A stretch of 64,000 nt of DNA from Agarophyton chilense (lineage: Eukaryota > Rhodophyta > Florideophyceae > Gracilariales > Gracilariaceae), in the NCBI GenBank assembly GCA_030374765.1, contig JARGXX010000071.1, positions 1,364,001-1,428,000 on the forward strand, given 5' to 3'. The position numbers were made by a program, and so were the translations under genes. This document shows positions 29,601 to 41,305 of the stretch, in pieces (position 1 is the first letter of the stretch; each line of letters starts with the position of its first letter). The notes under the pieces were generated by a model, which saw only the letters and a list, made by a program, of their open reading frames with translations, was not told where the DNA came from and did no database searches.

Positions 29601-32600
29601 AACACAAAATTCATACTCAAGCCTAAAGTCACAGCGTTTGTTTTGCTTCATCGCATCCTCAGCAGCTCAGTTTAAGCAAACATTCCGTTCTATACATTAC
29701 AAATTTCCCTTGACGTTTTATCGTTCTGTGTTCCCGTTTTGGGTCTTCTATTCAACGTCAAAGCAGAGGTTCCCTTTTCATTTTCTATGCATCTTCTTAT
29801 GACACGCACTCAAGCTTTCAGTAATGCACTATTTCACAGCACCCTGCTGGTAGTTTGGTGAGTCTGTTGTAAAATGCTCGCTGCTATAATCAGTGCTCTT
29901 GTATGATCACACACGGATACTATAACCTGTTTTACTTTGATATAAACAAAGGCATCACCAAATTGGATTTGTGGAAAGCGTCAAAAATTGTTGCAATAAC
30001 ATGTTCTCTTTGCTACATCAAAACACAGTGAAAATTCCTTTTCATCTCCATCTAATTTTTTTTCAAAAATCTGTAGTTTATTCGGCTGGAAACCACTCCT
30101 TGAAGCTCTTAATGGTTTTCAACAGAGTTATCACGAGATATCCTGCCATTACCAACTTCTTTTTTAAGATCACATTCTCATTTGTAAATTCTCCGCTACC
30201 AAGTAGTGCACCTCTTGCATCATGAGTTTTGAAATTAAACGATTATTTAATCAAGAGTCGTAACTTTTTATAAAATGTGATTTATTAAGCGGTAATGAAA
30301 TGGCATGAAATTTGGTTTTGGTGCAAATTTCGATCCATTAAAGACGTTTTTCGAGCGATGTCCATCAACATAAAGAAGCTATGCTATTTCGTGGGGTCTA
30401 AACTTGCGCCTTTACTCTACAAAAGGATGACTTAGCGTACAAAGAGATATTCAAACCATATAACCTTTTTCGGTGCATATGATAGTATTCCTTTTCATAA
30501 TGTAATTGTTCACGCACCTCCTGATGTGTCGGGGAAAACATAAGACGCTGTAAAAGAAACAGTCGGAATCATTTAGGCCCGAAATGCATTCTTTCCAGCT
30601 CCGGTTAGGAGTGGTGGTGCTTTTTTTCCTAGATGCCGACGCGATTATGACTGAAATATAAGATGATCTTTGTTGAATTTAACATTGTGGCACCTACAAG
30701 AGAAACTGGACTTCGAAAATTTTAAAATCTAGACAAGCTTTCTATGCCGTGCGTCGATTGCAGTTTTGTCTACATTCAAGATCTTTTCCAGGTCATCACA
30801 TATTGATGGATACATCAATTTCAAATCTTATAATGCACCTTTCAGAGTACCAACATTTTCATGTTCTTTTCAAAGTCTTTGTGAAACATATGGTCCGCAT
30901 TTAAAAAATATCAAATTACTCATTCGTGCCCGTAAAAAAGGCATGCTTTCATCGGTTAAAACATTTTTACGATACCCTGTGGTATAATATCATACAATAC
31001 CGGGAGCGTACAACCTGTCGGTTCTAAAAAACGCAAAATAAGGCTCAAACTAGGAGGTGGTGATTAAAGATACCTGTAAAATGTGGAAGCAAGAGCCATT
31101 AAAATGCTCAACATGAACGGCGGTCGTCCTGAGACAACGTTGGTAGACATTAATTCACAGCGCACGCGGATCCGAAAAACAAAAAAGACACTAGAATTAC
31201 CTTTATGGTCGACCATGAAAACGAAAAAAGGTGAAAGCAGTCTAATAGGTGCGAAACTTTTCCAAACGGACCGAGGTGGCCATGCTCGGTGAAAAAAATA
31301 TCTCACCAGCCACCAGATTTATGGTGGCGCTCCTCGCCACGTAGCCACGGAAGTTGTACTGGTTGTTCTTTTTCATATTTATTTAATTCTGTCTATCTAA
31401 TACTAAACTAGCAAAAAGCTAAACTAATTGCTATTGAAGCACTGTTCTGCACGGAGCATGCAGGCAACAATCCAGATCGAAGACGTTGCCTCATAATCGT
31501 CGGGATTTAACTCATTCTAGTTTACTTTGCTGCAAAACTTGCGCGTTTAATAATAGAACAATTCACAGACTGTGAAAAATTGGTCACTTTTTTTGCTTGT
31601 TAGAAGCTAATTCAATAATTTGTTTAGAGGTTTTGAATCGTTCGGATACGGGACAGATATTATTCTGAAAAATTCGTTTTATCAAAGTGGTAACATGGCC
31701 GAAGGAAAAAAATATTTAAGCGGAAAACATAACTTTTATCGTCTTAAAAAATGGAAGTCGTTACACTATAAATGAAATGGAAAGTAATTTTTCTTTACAA
31801 TTTTCTGAGTTAAAGGCTGACATTGATTTTTTGATGTCAAAATTTCATAACGACAAAACTGTGTTACAGATTAGAGAATATAAATATACATATATAACAG
31901 ACACTGGATGTTTTTTTAAAAATACGTCGATCAATAGAGGGTTTTTATAGATAAGGGATACAAAGCTTTTGGAAATGCTCTTGCAGTTCATCCGAAGAGA
32001 ACCCTGATGAGGGGAATATCAGTTCAGTAAGAATTTCATAATTATCAAAAGATATGTTCGGATAAGATTACTGCGGAAAATTATTTCGGCTGATTCACAT
32101 AGTTATGTAATTTTATAGGGTCAAAACACCGATGGAATGAGAAGTTTTATGACAAGCTATTTATGTTTTGGGTGGCCATGACAAACGCACATGTTGGGTG
32201 GCATCAACTTTGGGCTGAAGATGGTGCCCGTTGTAATCGGATTAAAAATCGATTATATGCAATCGGTGAGGAAGTTGGGAGAAAGTGAAAAATGGCACAA
32301 CAAAAGTATAGAGAGAAACGCCAGAGACATAGAATCCAAATATCATGAAATAGGTTCGGATGAAGATACTATTAATCCGAACAATATTTTATGATTAATG
32401 TAATAAGTTGATTTTTGTGCAAGAATATCTTTTTTGTGCAGTTTGGGATCAGTTGCTTTTCAGATATTATTGTAATGTGTTTGATTAAATTAGGTTATTG
32501 TTCTAGTTCTTTGCATATAGTCGACACTTCTACAAAAAGAGTGAAGTAATGTAGCAATTAAGGTTTAGTTTGGGAGATCTACTACTGTTCGGAACTTGCC

Positions 32601-33300
32601 GAAACCCACTAATGAAAAAATCTTTCACATGTGAGTTATAATCGCGAACTCGCGATAAATTATCCCTATCGGATTATCCGACCCAGTAGGATACTACAAA
32701 AATAGACAGGTCGTGAGGGAAGCTGGGAACTCATGACCTTGAGTTTGTGAGCTATCGAAGACTGAAATGTGTGGCTCTCAGGATAGGTACAGTTCGTCAC
32801 AATTTGAGCCGTTTCTCAATTTGAGCCTGTGTGATTGCTAATCCTTTAATATCATTCGTTTCCACTCACAAAATCGCCAGCGCCAGTCTTCTCGATCGGA
32901 TCCCAAGTCTTTACAACTTGTAAGCTGCATTCATATACAATTTGACACTTCAAAACACAGATTCGTTTGCCTTTAAATAGAGAGGAGCTACCCACTCACT
33001 ACTGCCGTGTTTTTTTACTGCTTTGAAGCATGGAACACACGCCTCCCACCGATTGTACAAAAGTGGTGCTCACACTCTAAACAATTCGAACATCGAACAG
33101 CACCAGTTGTGATTGATGGGTCGTGCTCAACTTGCGATGAACAAATTGCTGTCATGTGTTCGCATTTGCAAAAAGTGGCTATTTCCACCATTCACAACGC
33201 GTCGCAGCCACTCAAAATATCTCCATGTAATAAAAAAACGAATGAAACGCATGGTACGTGAAGTCTTTTTAACTGGCTGCTTCGCTTAGAAACGGAAGAA
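29601..33300. other. Gene-poor stretch, AT-rich core
   Basis: Clearly more AT-rich than everything to the left, with many A and T runs. Only short frames exist (67 codons at 32191, 84 at 33007), none with a domain. It may be an old degraded repeat region. I see no tRNA or rRNA. Confidence 0.5.
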
Positions 33301-34821
33301 AGAGTGTCGCATGCTTTATATTCAATACCGCAAATGGCTTGAAAAGGTTGGGATTGCCGAACGCCACTCCATCGTCAGCCACGTTACCAACAAAATGAAT
33401 TCATTTTTTTCTCACTAGACTCAGATAGAAATGAATAGTAGGTGTTTTTCCAAGCCTGTCTCAGTTGGCAATTCGAACAAGAGTTCATTTCGAAAACCCC
33501 AAGTACGAAGGGACATCAAAAACGAATTCCACCGTATCCAAACTCAAGGCCCCCGTTTGGTTGGAACTACAGCAGAAGTGTGACGCGCCATATCTCGATA
33601 GAATTTTCCGCTTCGCGTTATCAACCAGGCATTGTTCCCGACAAGAAATTAAGCGACTTGAATCTAAAATAGAACGCACGGGGGTGACTACGTTTTGTCA
33701 TTTCAAATGCGGACCACCGTAGACCACCTGCAGTTTTGCCGAGGTTGGCCTGACCCGCTCACAAAACAAAAAGACAAACGGCAGCAGTCTGATGGCTATG
33801 TTTGCTGTGGACTGCACTGTGACCTTTGTTAATTGTCGGGAACTGGGCTGTAGGCTGTATCCACGGAAGTAGTGTTTGCACAAGAGAGCGTGATTTGAGT
33901 TGTTTCGAATGGAAGAACGGCTCGTTCCCAAAGAGAACGACCGCAGAAACGGCTCAATTCACATTTGCTGTCCCTCTCGTAAAACAAATTGATTGGCGAC
34001 TACACAACTAAGCGCTCACAAGTTAAAAACTATCTACGCGTGTGAGAGGACGGCATGTTGCAAGATACAACGCCCTGAAAGACAGACGCCTTGGTCAAAG
34101 AAGCAGCAGGGCATATAGGCAGGACGAGGGTTTCTTAATGACAAGCCAGCCACACACGAAAAAGGGCAGCGCTGGCAGAAAAGGGTGGACAGGTGGAGCG
34201 AAGGCGAAGGGGAGGGTATCAGCAAAGTGCGCGGGTGTGGCTGATTCTTCTCTTCGAAGACAAAGTAAAGTTTAAAGTGCCAACAGACCAGGGGTGCTCC
34301 TGTTGAGTGCAAGTGTGAATTGTTGTTTGTGGGTGTACCAAGAAAGCAAGCTGACTGGACCTCAGGTGAAACAGCTCTGTAACATGACAACACAGGTGCA
34401 GCTGCACACAGGTTGCTTGGTTGGGACAGACAACAGCAACACTTTGATTGCAAAATTGCACTGTCAAGTACGACTCGTAGTGATCTACGACTCAAAGGGA
34501 ACATAGCCCAGGACCAAAACTAGGGCCATCACGGATGCGCAACACAAAGAGCACAGTAACTTTACTCGTACAGCTATCGTAGAACATGTATGTTTATGAC
34601 GCTTCGATACAAGGGCGGACTGGGGTGTAAAGCATTATTTGACAACGCGCAGCAAAATGAAGCGTGGAAGATGAAGCACACAAACACATATCTCAACGGC
34701 AACTGACATACTTTATAAAGTTAGCATAAAAGGTAGAAACGTACAAAAATGGCCAAAAATAAGGAGTAGCTGCACACGTAAAACTACAAAAAGTAGCAAG
34801 CACACTTAAGCATCTAGCGGA
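33301..34821. other. Gene-poor stretch, right part
   Basis: A + strand frame of 85 codons at 33465-33722 (KCDAPYLDRIFRFALSTRH region) looks more protein-like than its surroundings but has no recognisable domain or clear end structure. The rest holds nothing supportable up to the stop of the secreted-protein gene. Confidence 0.4.
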
Positions 34822-35235
34822 CTAGATAGCAAACGGGCGTTGGTTGTTCGGGAAGACCATCGGCGGCTCAGAGCGCTCGGCTTGAAGCGGCTCCTCGGAC
34901 GACATGGGCTCGTCCGTCTCCTGCACTTGACGCACGGCAGTCTCCAGCGCAAGCTCTGCGGATGGCTCCGGCTCCTCTGCATGCTCCTCCGCGGGCTCGG
35001 TGGAAAGCTCGGCGGCGGGAGAGGGCTCGGCGACGGGGCTGGGCTCCTCGGCAGCGGCATGAGGCGCGGTGTAGTTGAGGTGGCCGAACTCGCGCACGGC
35101 AAGCTGCGGCGACTGAGCCCGCTCGTCGGAGGGTGGCAGCAGTTCTCCGGCTTGCAGCGGCGGCAAGACGAACGGCGCGGCACAAACGGTACCAGAAAGC
35201 GCGGCAAGCGCGGCGAGAGCAACAAAGACCCTCAT
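34822..35235 (-). CDS. Small secreted acidic protein (signal peptide plus Glu/Pro/Ala-rich body)
   Basis: 137 residues from the ATG at 35235; three codons upstream in frame begin with TTG only. A clean signal peptide (MRVFVALAALAALSGTVCA, likely cut before APF) is followed by a low-complexity Glu-, Ala-, Pro- and Ser-rich body with repeated EPSP and AEE units and one NYT sequon. No cysteines lie in the mature part. It could be a cell-wall or extracellular-matrix protein. The family is not recognised. It is transcribed divergently from the tetraspanin-like gene across about 630 bases. Confidence 0.7.
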   Translation of the reverse strand: MRVFVALAALAALSGTVCAAPFVLPPLQAGELLPPSDERAQSPQLAVREFGHLNYTAPHAAAEEPSPVAEPSPAAELSTEPAEEHAEEPEPSAELALETAVRQVQETDEPMSSEEPLQAERSEPPMVFPNNQRPFAI

Positions 35236-35866
35236 AACAACCAACCCGCCAAAGACGACAAACGGCGACTCGCAGCTGCAGCCTCGACTGGCGGCGGCTG
35301 CGAAGCGTCGCGCTCAACTCGACGCCTTAAAGCGCAACGAAGTCGGCCGAGACGGCCCGTCTCCCGAGCGCATGCGCGCGAGCGCCTCGCGCGCGGGAGA
35401 CGAGCGCGTTGTCGCGGCCGTCTGCGTGGCGGCTGCGAGCACGAGCGCCATGTCTCTGCGATGGTGGCGCGAGACGTGTGTGTGTATGAAGCGTGGCATG
35501 CGTGGACACTTGGCAGCGTGATGCTGTGTGGCGCGCGACACAGCTTTTAACCTTCTTTGCGATTCGGCGGCCAATGAGCGGCCAGTGGTGCACTCAGCGC
35601 CGTGCCGACGCGCCCCTTGGCGATGGGCGCAGCTTGCCCAAAACCTGCTGCCGGTGCTTTGCTTAGCATCAGATACGCTCGCCCCGCTCTGCTTGCTCTT
35701 CGCCGCGTTCCGCCGCCAGCTTCTTCGCCAGCGGAACGTGCTCGTCACTGCCCCGCCCCGCTACCCGCACCATTCCCCCTCGTCCTTCCCCCTCCTAACT
35801 CCCCCTCCTAACTCCCCCCCCCCCCTTACCCTTACCCTCCCCCGTCGCCCCACAGCCTTGCCGCTC
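35236..35866. promoter_or_regulatory. Probable bidirectional promoter between secreted-protein and tetraspanin-like genes
   Basis: The two genes start 631 bases apart, head to head. The right 90 bases (35764-35854) are almost pure pyrimidine with a C12 run at 35814-35825, ending just before the tetraspanin ATG. The + frame that reads through here is open only by composition. Confidence 0.55.
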
Positions 35867-36658
35867 ATGGCGTGCTGCGCTGGCGGCCGTCCCGCTGGCT
35901 GTTTCTGTCCGCGCGCAGTTTCTTGTGGCTACTATTGCGATCGATACTGCCCGTGCATTTCTATGTACCCTGCATTATGCACCGTCTTTCTTTCTCTGGT
36001 TGTTGCCGCTGTCGTCACGGCCATCCTTGGCGCATACTCCTTCATTTCTATGCGCGTCAGTGTCTTTCAGTTTCACTGGACACCCGTCATGCTCGTTCTC
36101 ACTCACGTCTCGCTCCTCGCCCTCATCGCCGTCATGCCGCTCACTCTACTCGCTCTCCTTCTGTGGTGCGTCTGTCCCTCGTATCGCCGCGCAATTGTCT
36201 GCAAGAGCTTTTATATTATCGGCCTGCTCATCACCGCTCTTCTTCTGGCTGCTGCAATGGCCGCAGCCATCTTTGTTATCTACGGCGCCTCGCAACAGCA
36301 ATCCTACTTCGCCCAACAATTGCGCAAAGCCTGGATAAAGGAGCTTGCTCAGGATACCACCTTGCCCTGTCAAATCCAGTTTCAGCTGGGCTGTCACGGC
36401 TTCGAGACGGCCGACTGTCAGAAGGGCTCATCCACCCAGAACTTTGCTCGCTGTGGCACAAATTGTTTACCCGAGCACGAACAAGGCAAACCTCGCTTCA
36501 ATATCGAACAATATCCCGGCTGTAGAGGACGTATGTCGGATTTCTTCATTCGTTGGAACGCCATTTTGTTGGCTGGATCAACTACTGCGTGTATACTCTC
36601 GCTAATCGCTCTCTTCTTCACTTGTACTGCCGTATCATTTGAGAAAGATGACAAGTAG
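35867..36658 (+). CDS. Tetraspanin-like four-pass membrane protein
   Basis: 263 residues from the ATG at 35867 (MACCAGGRPAGCF). The Cys-rich N-terminus (about ten Cys in 35 residues) suggests palmitoylation. Four hydrophobic spans follow: about 40-65, 75-105, 120-148 and 235-258. The loop between spans 3 and 4 (about 85 residues) contains QLGCHGFETADCQ and three more Cys. This is the place and spacing of the tetraspanin CCG motif, but the second Cys is His here. A Cys-rich loop and short tails fit the family of membrane organisers. The altered motif leaves some doubt; another four-pass family remains possible. Confidence 0.7.
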   Translation: MACCAGGRPAGCFCPRAVSCGYYCDRYCPCISMYPALCTVFLSLVVAAVVTAILGAYSFISMRVSVFQFHWTPVMLVLTHVSLLALIAVMPLTLLALLLWCVCPSYRRAIVCKSFYIIGLLITALLLAAAMAAAIFVIYGASQQQSYFAQQLRKAWIKELAQDTTLPCQIQFQLGCHGFETADCQKGSSTQNFARCGTNCLPEHEQGKPRFNIEQYPGCRGRMSDFFIRWNAILLAGSTTACILSLIALFFTCTAVSFEKDDK

Positions 36659-37471
36659 TATGCTATCTGCTTTTTTTTCTTCCGAGTTTTTTCGTTCTTT
36701 GGGCACGTGTGCTTACACGTAGCCCTGCACCCCGTGCCGATAATACGCCTGGCCCTGTGTGCTCTTTCACGTTTGTGCAAGCTCTTCGTGTCCGCCGTCA
36801 CCTCAGCCTTACACATCGCTTTTATGTAACATTCTTAGCGCCGTTCAACGCGCGCATGTCACGTTCACTGCCTTTGGGCAGAGGCCACTGGGCCCTCCAC
36901 GGGATTTTCGCCATTCCCTCCAACCCTCGAACAGCACGCAAACGATTTGCGAGAACGCAGTTTTGAGTATAGATGCTCAGCGTAACATAACGAGCGCCGC
37001 ATCATCACCAGCTCACTACAATTTTTCTCATGCTTGCACTCTGTCTTCTCGTTTAACATATTTCATGCTTAATTTCCAGGCAGTTGCTTACCGGCGCTTC
37101 CCACATGTCATACCCGTGACTAACTCGTGCCTCGCTGGGGATGGCCGTGGTCGAAAACGTTTCGCGTTTGCAACAGCCACAGCAGCTCGTGATCGGATCG
37201 CGAAGGCCCGCCGTCACACGGCATCATGGAGACAACCAATGGCGGCGGCGGCATTGGCGTTCGCCGAATGCTTATAGCCAAGGCCAGACAAGAGTAAAGC
37301 AAAGTCAAATCCCTGCTTGTGGGTGTATGTGGGAAAAAAGGCATGTTTTGAATCTCATTCGCAACGATGCAGCATGACGCGAATGTCATCCACCAATTGC
37401 ATTCACAGCAAGACCCTCTCAGAATGTCTCGTAGTAGTTTAAAACTGTAGTTAATCTTCCCGGAGCACGAG
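36659..37471. other. Intergenic between convergent genes, about 810 bases
   Basis: Starts with a T-rich stretch after the tetraspanin stop. No gene, repeat or RNA is supported. Confidence 0.45.
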
Positions 37472-38620
37472 TCAATTTACGCGCTTCATGTTCACATACG
37501 TGTTCGAGACAGCCTTCGCCATTAACAAGTCCACAGAACACACGGCCTTCGATCCATATTCCCCAAGACCGATCGTAACCGTATTATGCACTTGCCGGAG
37601 CTCTGCGAAGCGTCCCCCGTTTCGTTTCAGGAATTGAACGCGGCGCATTAATGCTTCAGCTGTTTCGTTGCTCGCGCAGGGAAACTCTCTTCGAAGCCCA
37701 CAATTTCCGTTTTCTGACAGCACCCAGCCGCCGTCGAGTTGCTCTAGTTCTTCCTTCACCTTGTTCAAAGCTAATGGAGTGTTGTTTTCCATGTTTTTGG
37801 CAAGTGAATAAGCAATGGGCGTAATGTCGAATGGCTGCATATCCATAGTGCTTACGACGATGGTGGTTTTATCGCAGGCCGGAAGCAAACCCACTGCCTG
37901 CACCTGAGGTAACCTCTTCAGCTCTTCTGCGACCATGACTGGTTCACTGCCAGCTGCAATCGATACATCTGCGATGTTGCCCGGTCCTTTCCTCAGTGTG
38001 ACGCCTCTAACGCCTATGGCAAAAAGCGAGTCTGAAATCAACGACTTCGCGGCCACATCAGGCAAGAAGCCCGCGAGCTGGACCGGAATGGATTGTAGTC
38101 CGTTTCTAGATTTCTGGAGATCATCTTCATGGGTCAGTAGCACCACTTTTTTCGCAATGTGAGCTGCGTATCGAGCACCGCTAAGTTCGGATGAGTCCAG
38201 AGTTGCGTTGCACTCCTTATCTACTTGAACCACTGGAGCAATAAACAAATCCAGCTCACGCTTGAAATTCACTGACAAATCATTTGGAAGCTGTCTCTCC
38301 TCTATCAATGATCGAGTTGTTTCACAAGTTCCCAAAAATGCGACATCTATAACCCTTTCCACATTTACCATAGAATCGATTGCACTTAACAGTGGAACAA
38401 GGACTTCCTTTGCGCCATCTCCGATGCAAACGTTCATACCGGTCACAAGATGATCTTCAAGAGCTGCTTCAATTCCTTGTTCCAAGACATCAGCCCGAGC
38501 AACAGCTCTCGGAGCACTCCGCCTCCAGGCGGGACGATGTTGAGCACATTTTCTTACGAGGCAATTGCTACGGTATGCGTTTCTCCGCAGTTGGAAATGA
38601 TTTGAAACATATGCAACCAT
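37472..38620 (-). CDS. Fusion: ribose-5-phosphate-isomerase-like fold plus PCD/DCoH-like domain, probably plastid or mitochondrial
   Basis: 382 residues from the ATG at 38620. The first 45 residues are Arg/Ser/Ala-rich without acids, like a transit peptide. Residues about 46-270 follow RpiA in order: a glycine-turn strand GMNVCIGDGAKEVLVP, ETTRSLIEERQL, DLFIAPVVQVD, ARYAAHIAKKVVLLT, then PVQLAGFLPD and the terminal ferredoxin-like part. The RpiA catalytic ADE(I/V)D motif is replaced by PVVQVD, and the Lys and Glu of the active loop are missing, so isomerase activity is unlikely. Residues about 285-375 resemble pterin-4a-carbinolamine dehydratase (GWVLSENG, LRREFPC, VHNTVTIGLGEYGS, SVDLLMAKAVSNTY), again without the catalytic His residues. 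Function unknown. A scaffold or ligand-binding role is inference. Confidence 0.65.
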   Translation of the reverse strand: MVAYVSNHFQLRRNAYRSNCLVRKCAQHRPAWRRSAPRAVARADVLEQGIEAALEDHLVTGMNVCIGDGAKEVLVPLLSAIDSMVNVERVIDVAFLGTCETTRSLIEERQLPNDLSVNFKRELDLFIAPVVQVDKECNATLDSSELSGARYAAHIAKKVVLLTHEDDLQKSRNGLQSIPVQLAGFLPDVAAKSLISDSLFAIGVRGVTLRKGPGNIADVSIAAGSEPVMVAEELKRLPQVQAVGLLPACDKTTIVVSTMDMQPFDITPIAYSLAKNMENNTPLALNKVKEELEQLDGGWVLSENGNCGLRREFPCASNETAEALMRRVQFLKRNGGRFAELRQVHNTVTIGLGEYGSKAVCSVDLLMAKAVSNTYVNMKRVN

Positions 38621-40368
38621 ATTCCTAGGGATGAGGGCAAGGCGAACGAAAGGACAGTCCCTGGTCTTTTTTTTCCCACAGCGCTGATCGTGAACGACGA
38701 AATGTGAATGTCACACTCGAGACTACAGGTCATCAACTAGAGAATGATACATACGTCAATGGTGTAGAAGGTGAAGCAGTTCCACAAAAAGTGTACAACT
38801 CGAAGAGGAGCGGCGATGTGGATAAATGTAACGTGCACCTACTGAACCGTTTATCGGATAGCTACGAAGGTAATCATAGCGGTGACGTCGAGCTGGCCTT
38901 GAGCAAGATAGACCGGCGATCTGGTGCCGAAAATACGTGCAGTTTATAATGCAGGTTTCGCTCAGTATCACTGATCTCGCGCATAATCTGCTCAATACAG
39001 TGCGTTTCAAAAATACATCCCTTGACAAGAACTGCGCCAAGAAGACAATTCATGTACTGTCATGAATTTCTAATGGTACAGGATAGCCTCCTATAGCCGG
39101 AAGTGGACTTGAAGCAAGACAAAGGCAATTAGGCGGCAAAGCCTTCTGAAAGCAGTCACTGTAGACTGAAGCAACACGAACACATGAATTAGGCGGCAGA
39201 GCCTGTCAGTCATCCGCCATGATGGTTTTAGAGCGAAAGGGCGCAGACTAACGCACTACATAAGGCTAGACGTAGCCAGTAAACAGAAAAGAAAAGAAAA
39301 GCACCAACCTGAGCACAGCCTTGTGCTGAACTGATATTGCATTGTCTTATTAGCGCCCCAACTTCGTAGTCTACACCCCACGTAATAAATGTGGGCCAAC
39401 ATTTCTCAGATGGTCACAACTGTAGAGCACATTTCAAACCAAATAAAAACCATAAGTCAAATACGTTTCAAAAGTAAATCTTTTATACAATCATTGGCTC
39501 AATTATGGCTCTTGGTCCGCCTTTAATACGTTCTGAACAGAGGAAATCATAGAATTAGCAAATAAGGGTTTCATTTAAGAAGAAATAGCCTAAAAACTCA
39601 AGCGCAGGCCAAAAAAAAATCAGAAAAATCATAGAAAAAACGGCAAAATACAAAAAAGGATTTGAACCAGCCGACCTACGTCATTATCTTCTGCCAATAA
39701 GCGTGAAGTGAAGCGAGTATTGTTTCAGAACACGTCATCGTGCGAAAGAATTGTTAAAAAGCCTAAATTGGCCTCTATCAAGATCTTAACTCCCCGAAAA
39801 TCAAGTCGCAACAAGAGTTGTATATTTCTTCTCTACCGCTGCTTTCAGCCAATTATGAAGAAAACCTCGTACTCGAATAGCTCTTTTTCAATATGTCGGG
39901 ACTACTCAGTCAACAAACACTCACCAAAAATCAGTGTCCATTAACTCATGTCTCTTTGAAAAGCGCGCCAAAAACAACCACTAAATTGAAATGCACACAA
40001 ACAGAGTTTTAAATTTAATAACCACGTTACTGATCGTTTCTAACACATTCTTTCACAATGCGATATATAATCACATATATTTATGTCCAAGAGATGTTTT
40101 GGCTTCTAAAAGCACTCGTAAGGATGACCTTTACATTTTTGTCATAATTTAAAAAGGGACAAGTAGTGTCTCTACGCCACAAAATGATGTCTATAACAGA
40201 CATTTCATCTGACCTTAATCGAGCTCCTTCGACAGTTTCTATCTTTCTGGAACGCCATAACAACAACAAAGCAAACTACAACCCCCGAAATGCCCTCTCA
40301 TTTTGTTAAAAAGCAAGTACTTGCTAATTGAACTCGAATCTACCAGATACTATAGTTCTTATGGTCTC
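38621..40368. other. Intergenic, 1.7 kb, left flank of the mobile-element cluster
   Basis: Upstream of the RpiA-PCD-like gene. It contains a duplicated 18-base element AATTAGGCGGCARAGCCT (39130-39147 and 39187-39204) and a hairpin GGCTAGACGTAGCC (39263-39276). It then becomes AT-rich up to the LTR. No gene is supported. Confidence 0.5.
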
Positions 40369-41002
40369 TGTCGTATAGTTGGAGAAGGTCTGACCTTTGA
40401 AGATGTCAATATACTACACTTACCCTGTAGCTGATGGATGCGAGGGATCATCGGCCATGCAGCTCCGGGCGAGCTACAATCTAGGTGTTGTCAGCCACGT
40501 GTAGTGTTGATATGTACCTTCTGGTTGAGTAATTGTTTGTACTTGCAATTGTAATTATATTTATTTTAGTACAGTAGTTGAGAAGCCACATGGCACTGTA
40601 GCCAGTGCTGACCAGGTCTCTGACACTAGGTCAGAGACCGTGCCTTGCTGGCACCTCCCGGGTGATCTGGAGAGTGCAGTCCACTGCATATAAGGAACTG
40701 CACCTCCCCCATCCTAATCTGATAAAGATAGGCACCACTTGGGTCACGACTATACCTTTTGGTTTATTGTTTCTCAACTACCACACAGGCTTTCCCGCGC
40801 GTCGACGCCTACCATCGTTCACCTACACGGTATAGGCTAGTCGCCCCGCCGTTTGCCCCTGCGGGTTTTCACGGTGCCCTGTTACCATCGAGGTTTACTA
40901 CGTCTACCTTCTAAGGTTGAGCGTCACCACGCTCCCTACGGTTGAGCGTCACCACGCTCCCGAGACAAGACAGTAGCATACCCCAGACGTGACTGTACGA
41001 CA
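40369..41002 (+). repeat. 5' LTR of gypsy element 1
   Basis: 634 bases. It starts TGTCGT and ends ACGACA, a perfect 6-base terminal inverted repeat with the standard TG...CA. It contains a GGTCTCTGAC / GTCAGAGACC hairpin (40616-40640), a TATA-like CATATAAGG near 40687, and a near-identical 25-base duplication (about 40914-40963). Confidence 0.9.
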
Positions 41003-41005
41003 TTT

Positions 41006-41023
41006 TGGTCTCCCGACTTAGAA
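41006..41023 (+). other. Putative tRNA primer-binding site
   Basis: TGGTCTCCCGACTTAGAA begins three bases after the LTR end. TGG complements a tRNA CCA end. The tRNA species was not identified. Confidence 0.4.
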
Positions 41024-41305
41024 AGTATTTTTACATTTCGTCGTACCTTCACGGTTCACACGAGATTTCGAGAAGGATTGGACGCTCGTACACCTATTTG
41101 GTTTCAGTAAATCCCGCAAAGCAATACAGGATACCACTATTGGTCACAAATCGAACGACCTAAAAGGAATACGCGTGGTGCGAGCGCCCCGCCAAGCCAT
41201 AAAGGTCCTAAAGGAGCCCCATCGGCTCAACCAATTCTGGAAACCCCCGAGGAGCTGCTCCGGCACCCTCGGGACAAAACCGTAAATGTACATGGTCCGC
41301 CGCCT

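Noticed and set aside
32690-32765. tRNA-like stretch with GGGAACTCATGACC and GAGCTA
   Set aside because: Boxes are imperfect and arms do not pair; at most a decayed tRNA-derived repeat.
39640-39720. tRNA-like GGATTTGAACC box
   Set aside because: Flanks do not form a T-stem or acceptor stem.
40605-40835. 76-codon frame present in both LTRs
   Set aside because: It lies across the LTR promoter and hairpin, starts wherever the repeat allows, and has no domain.
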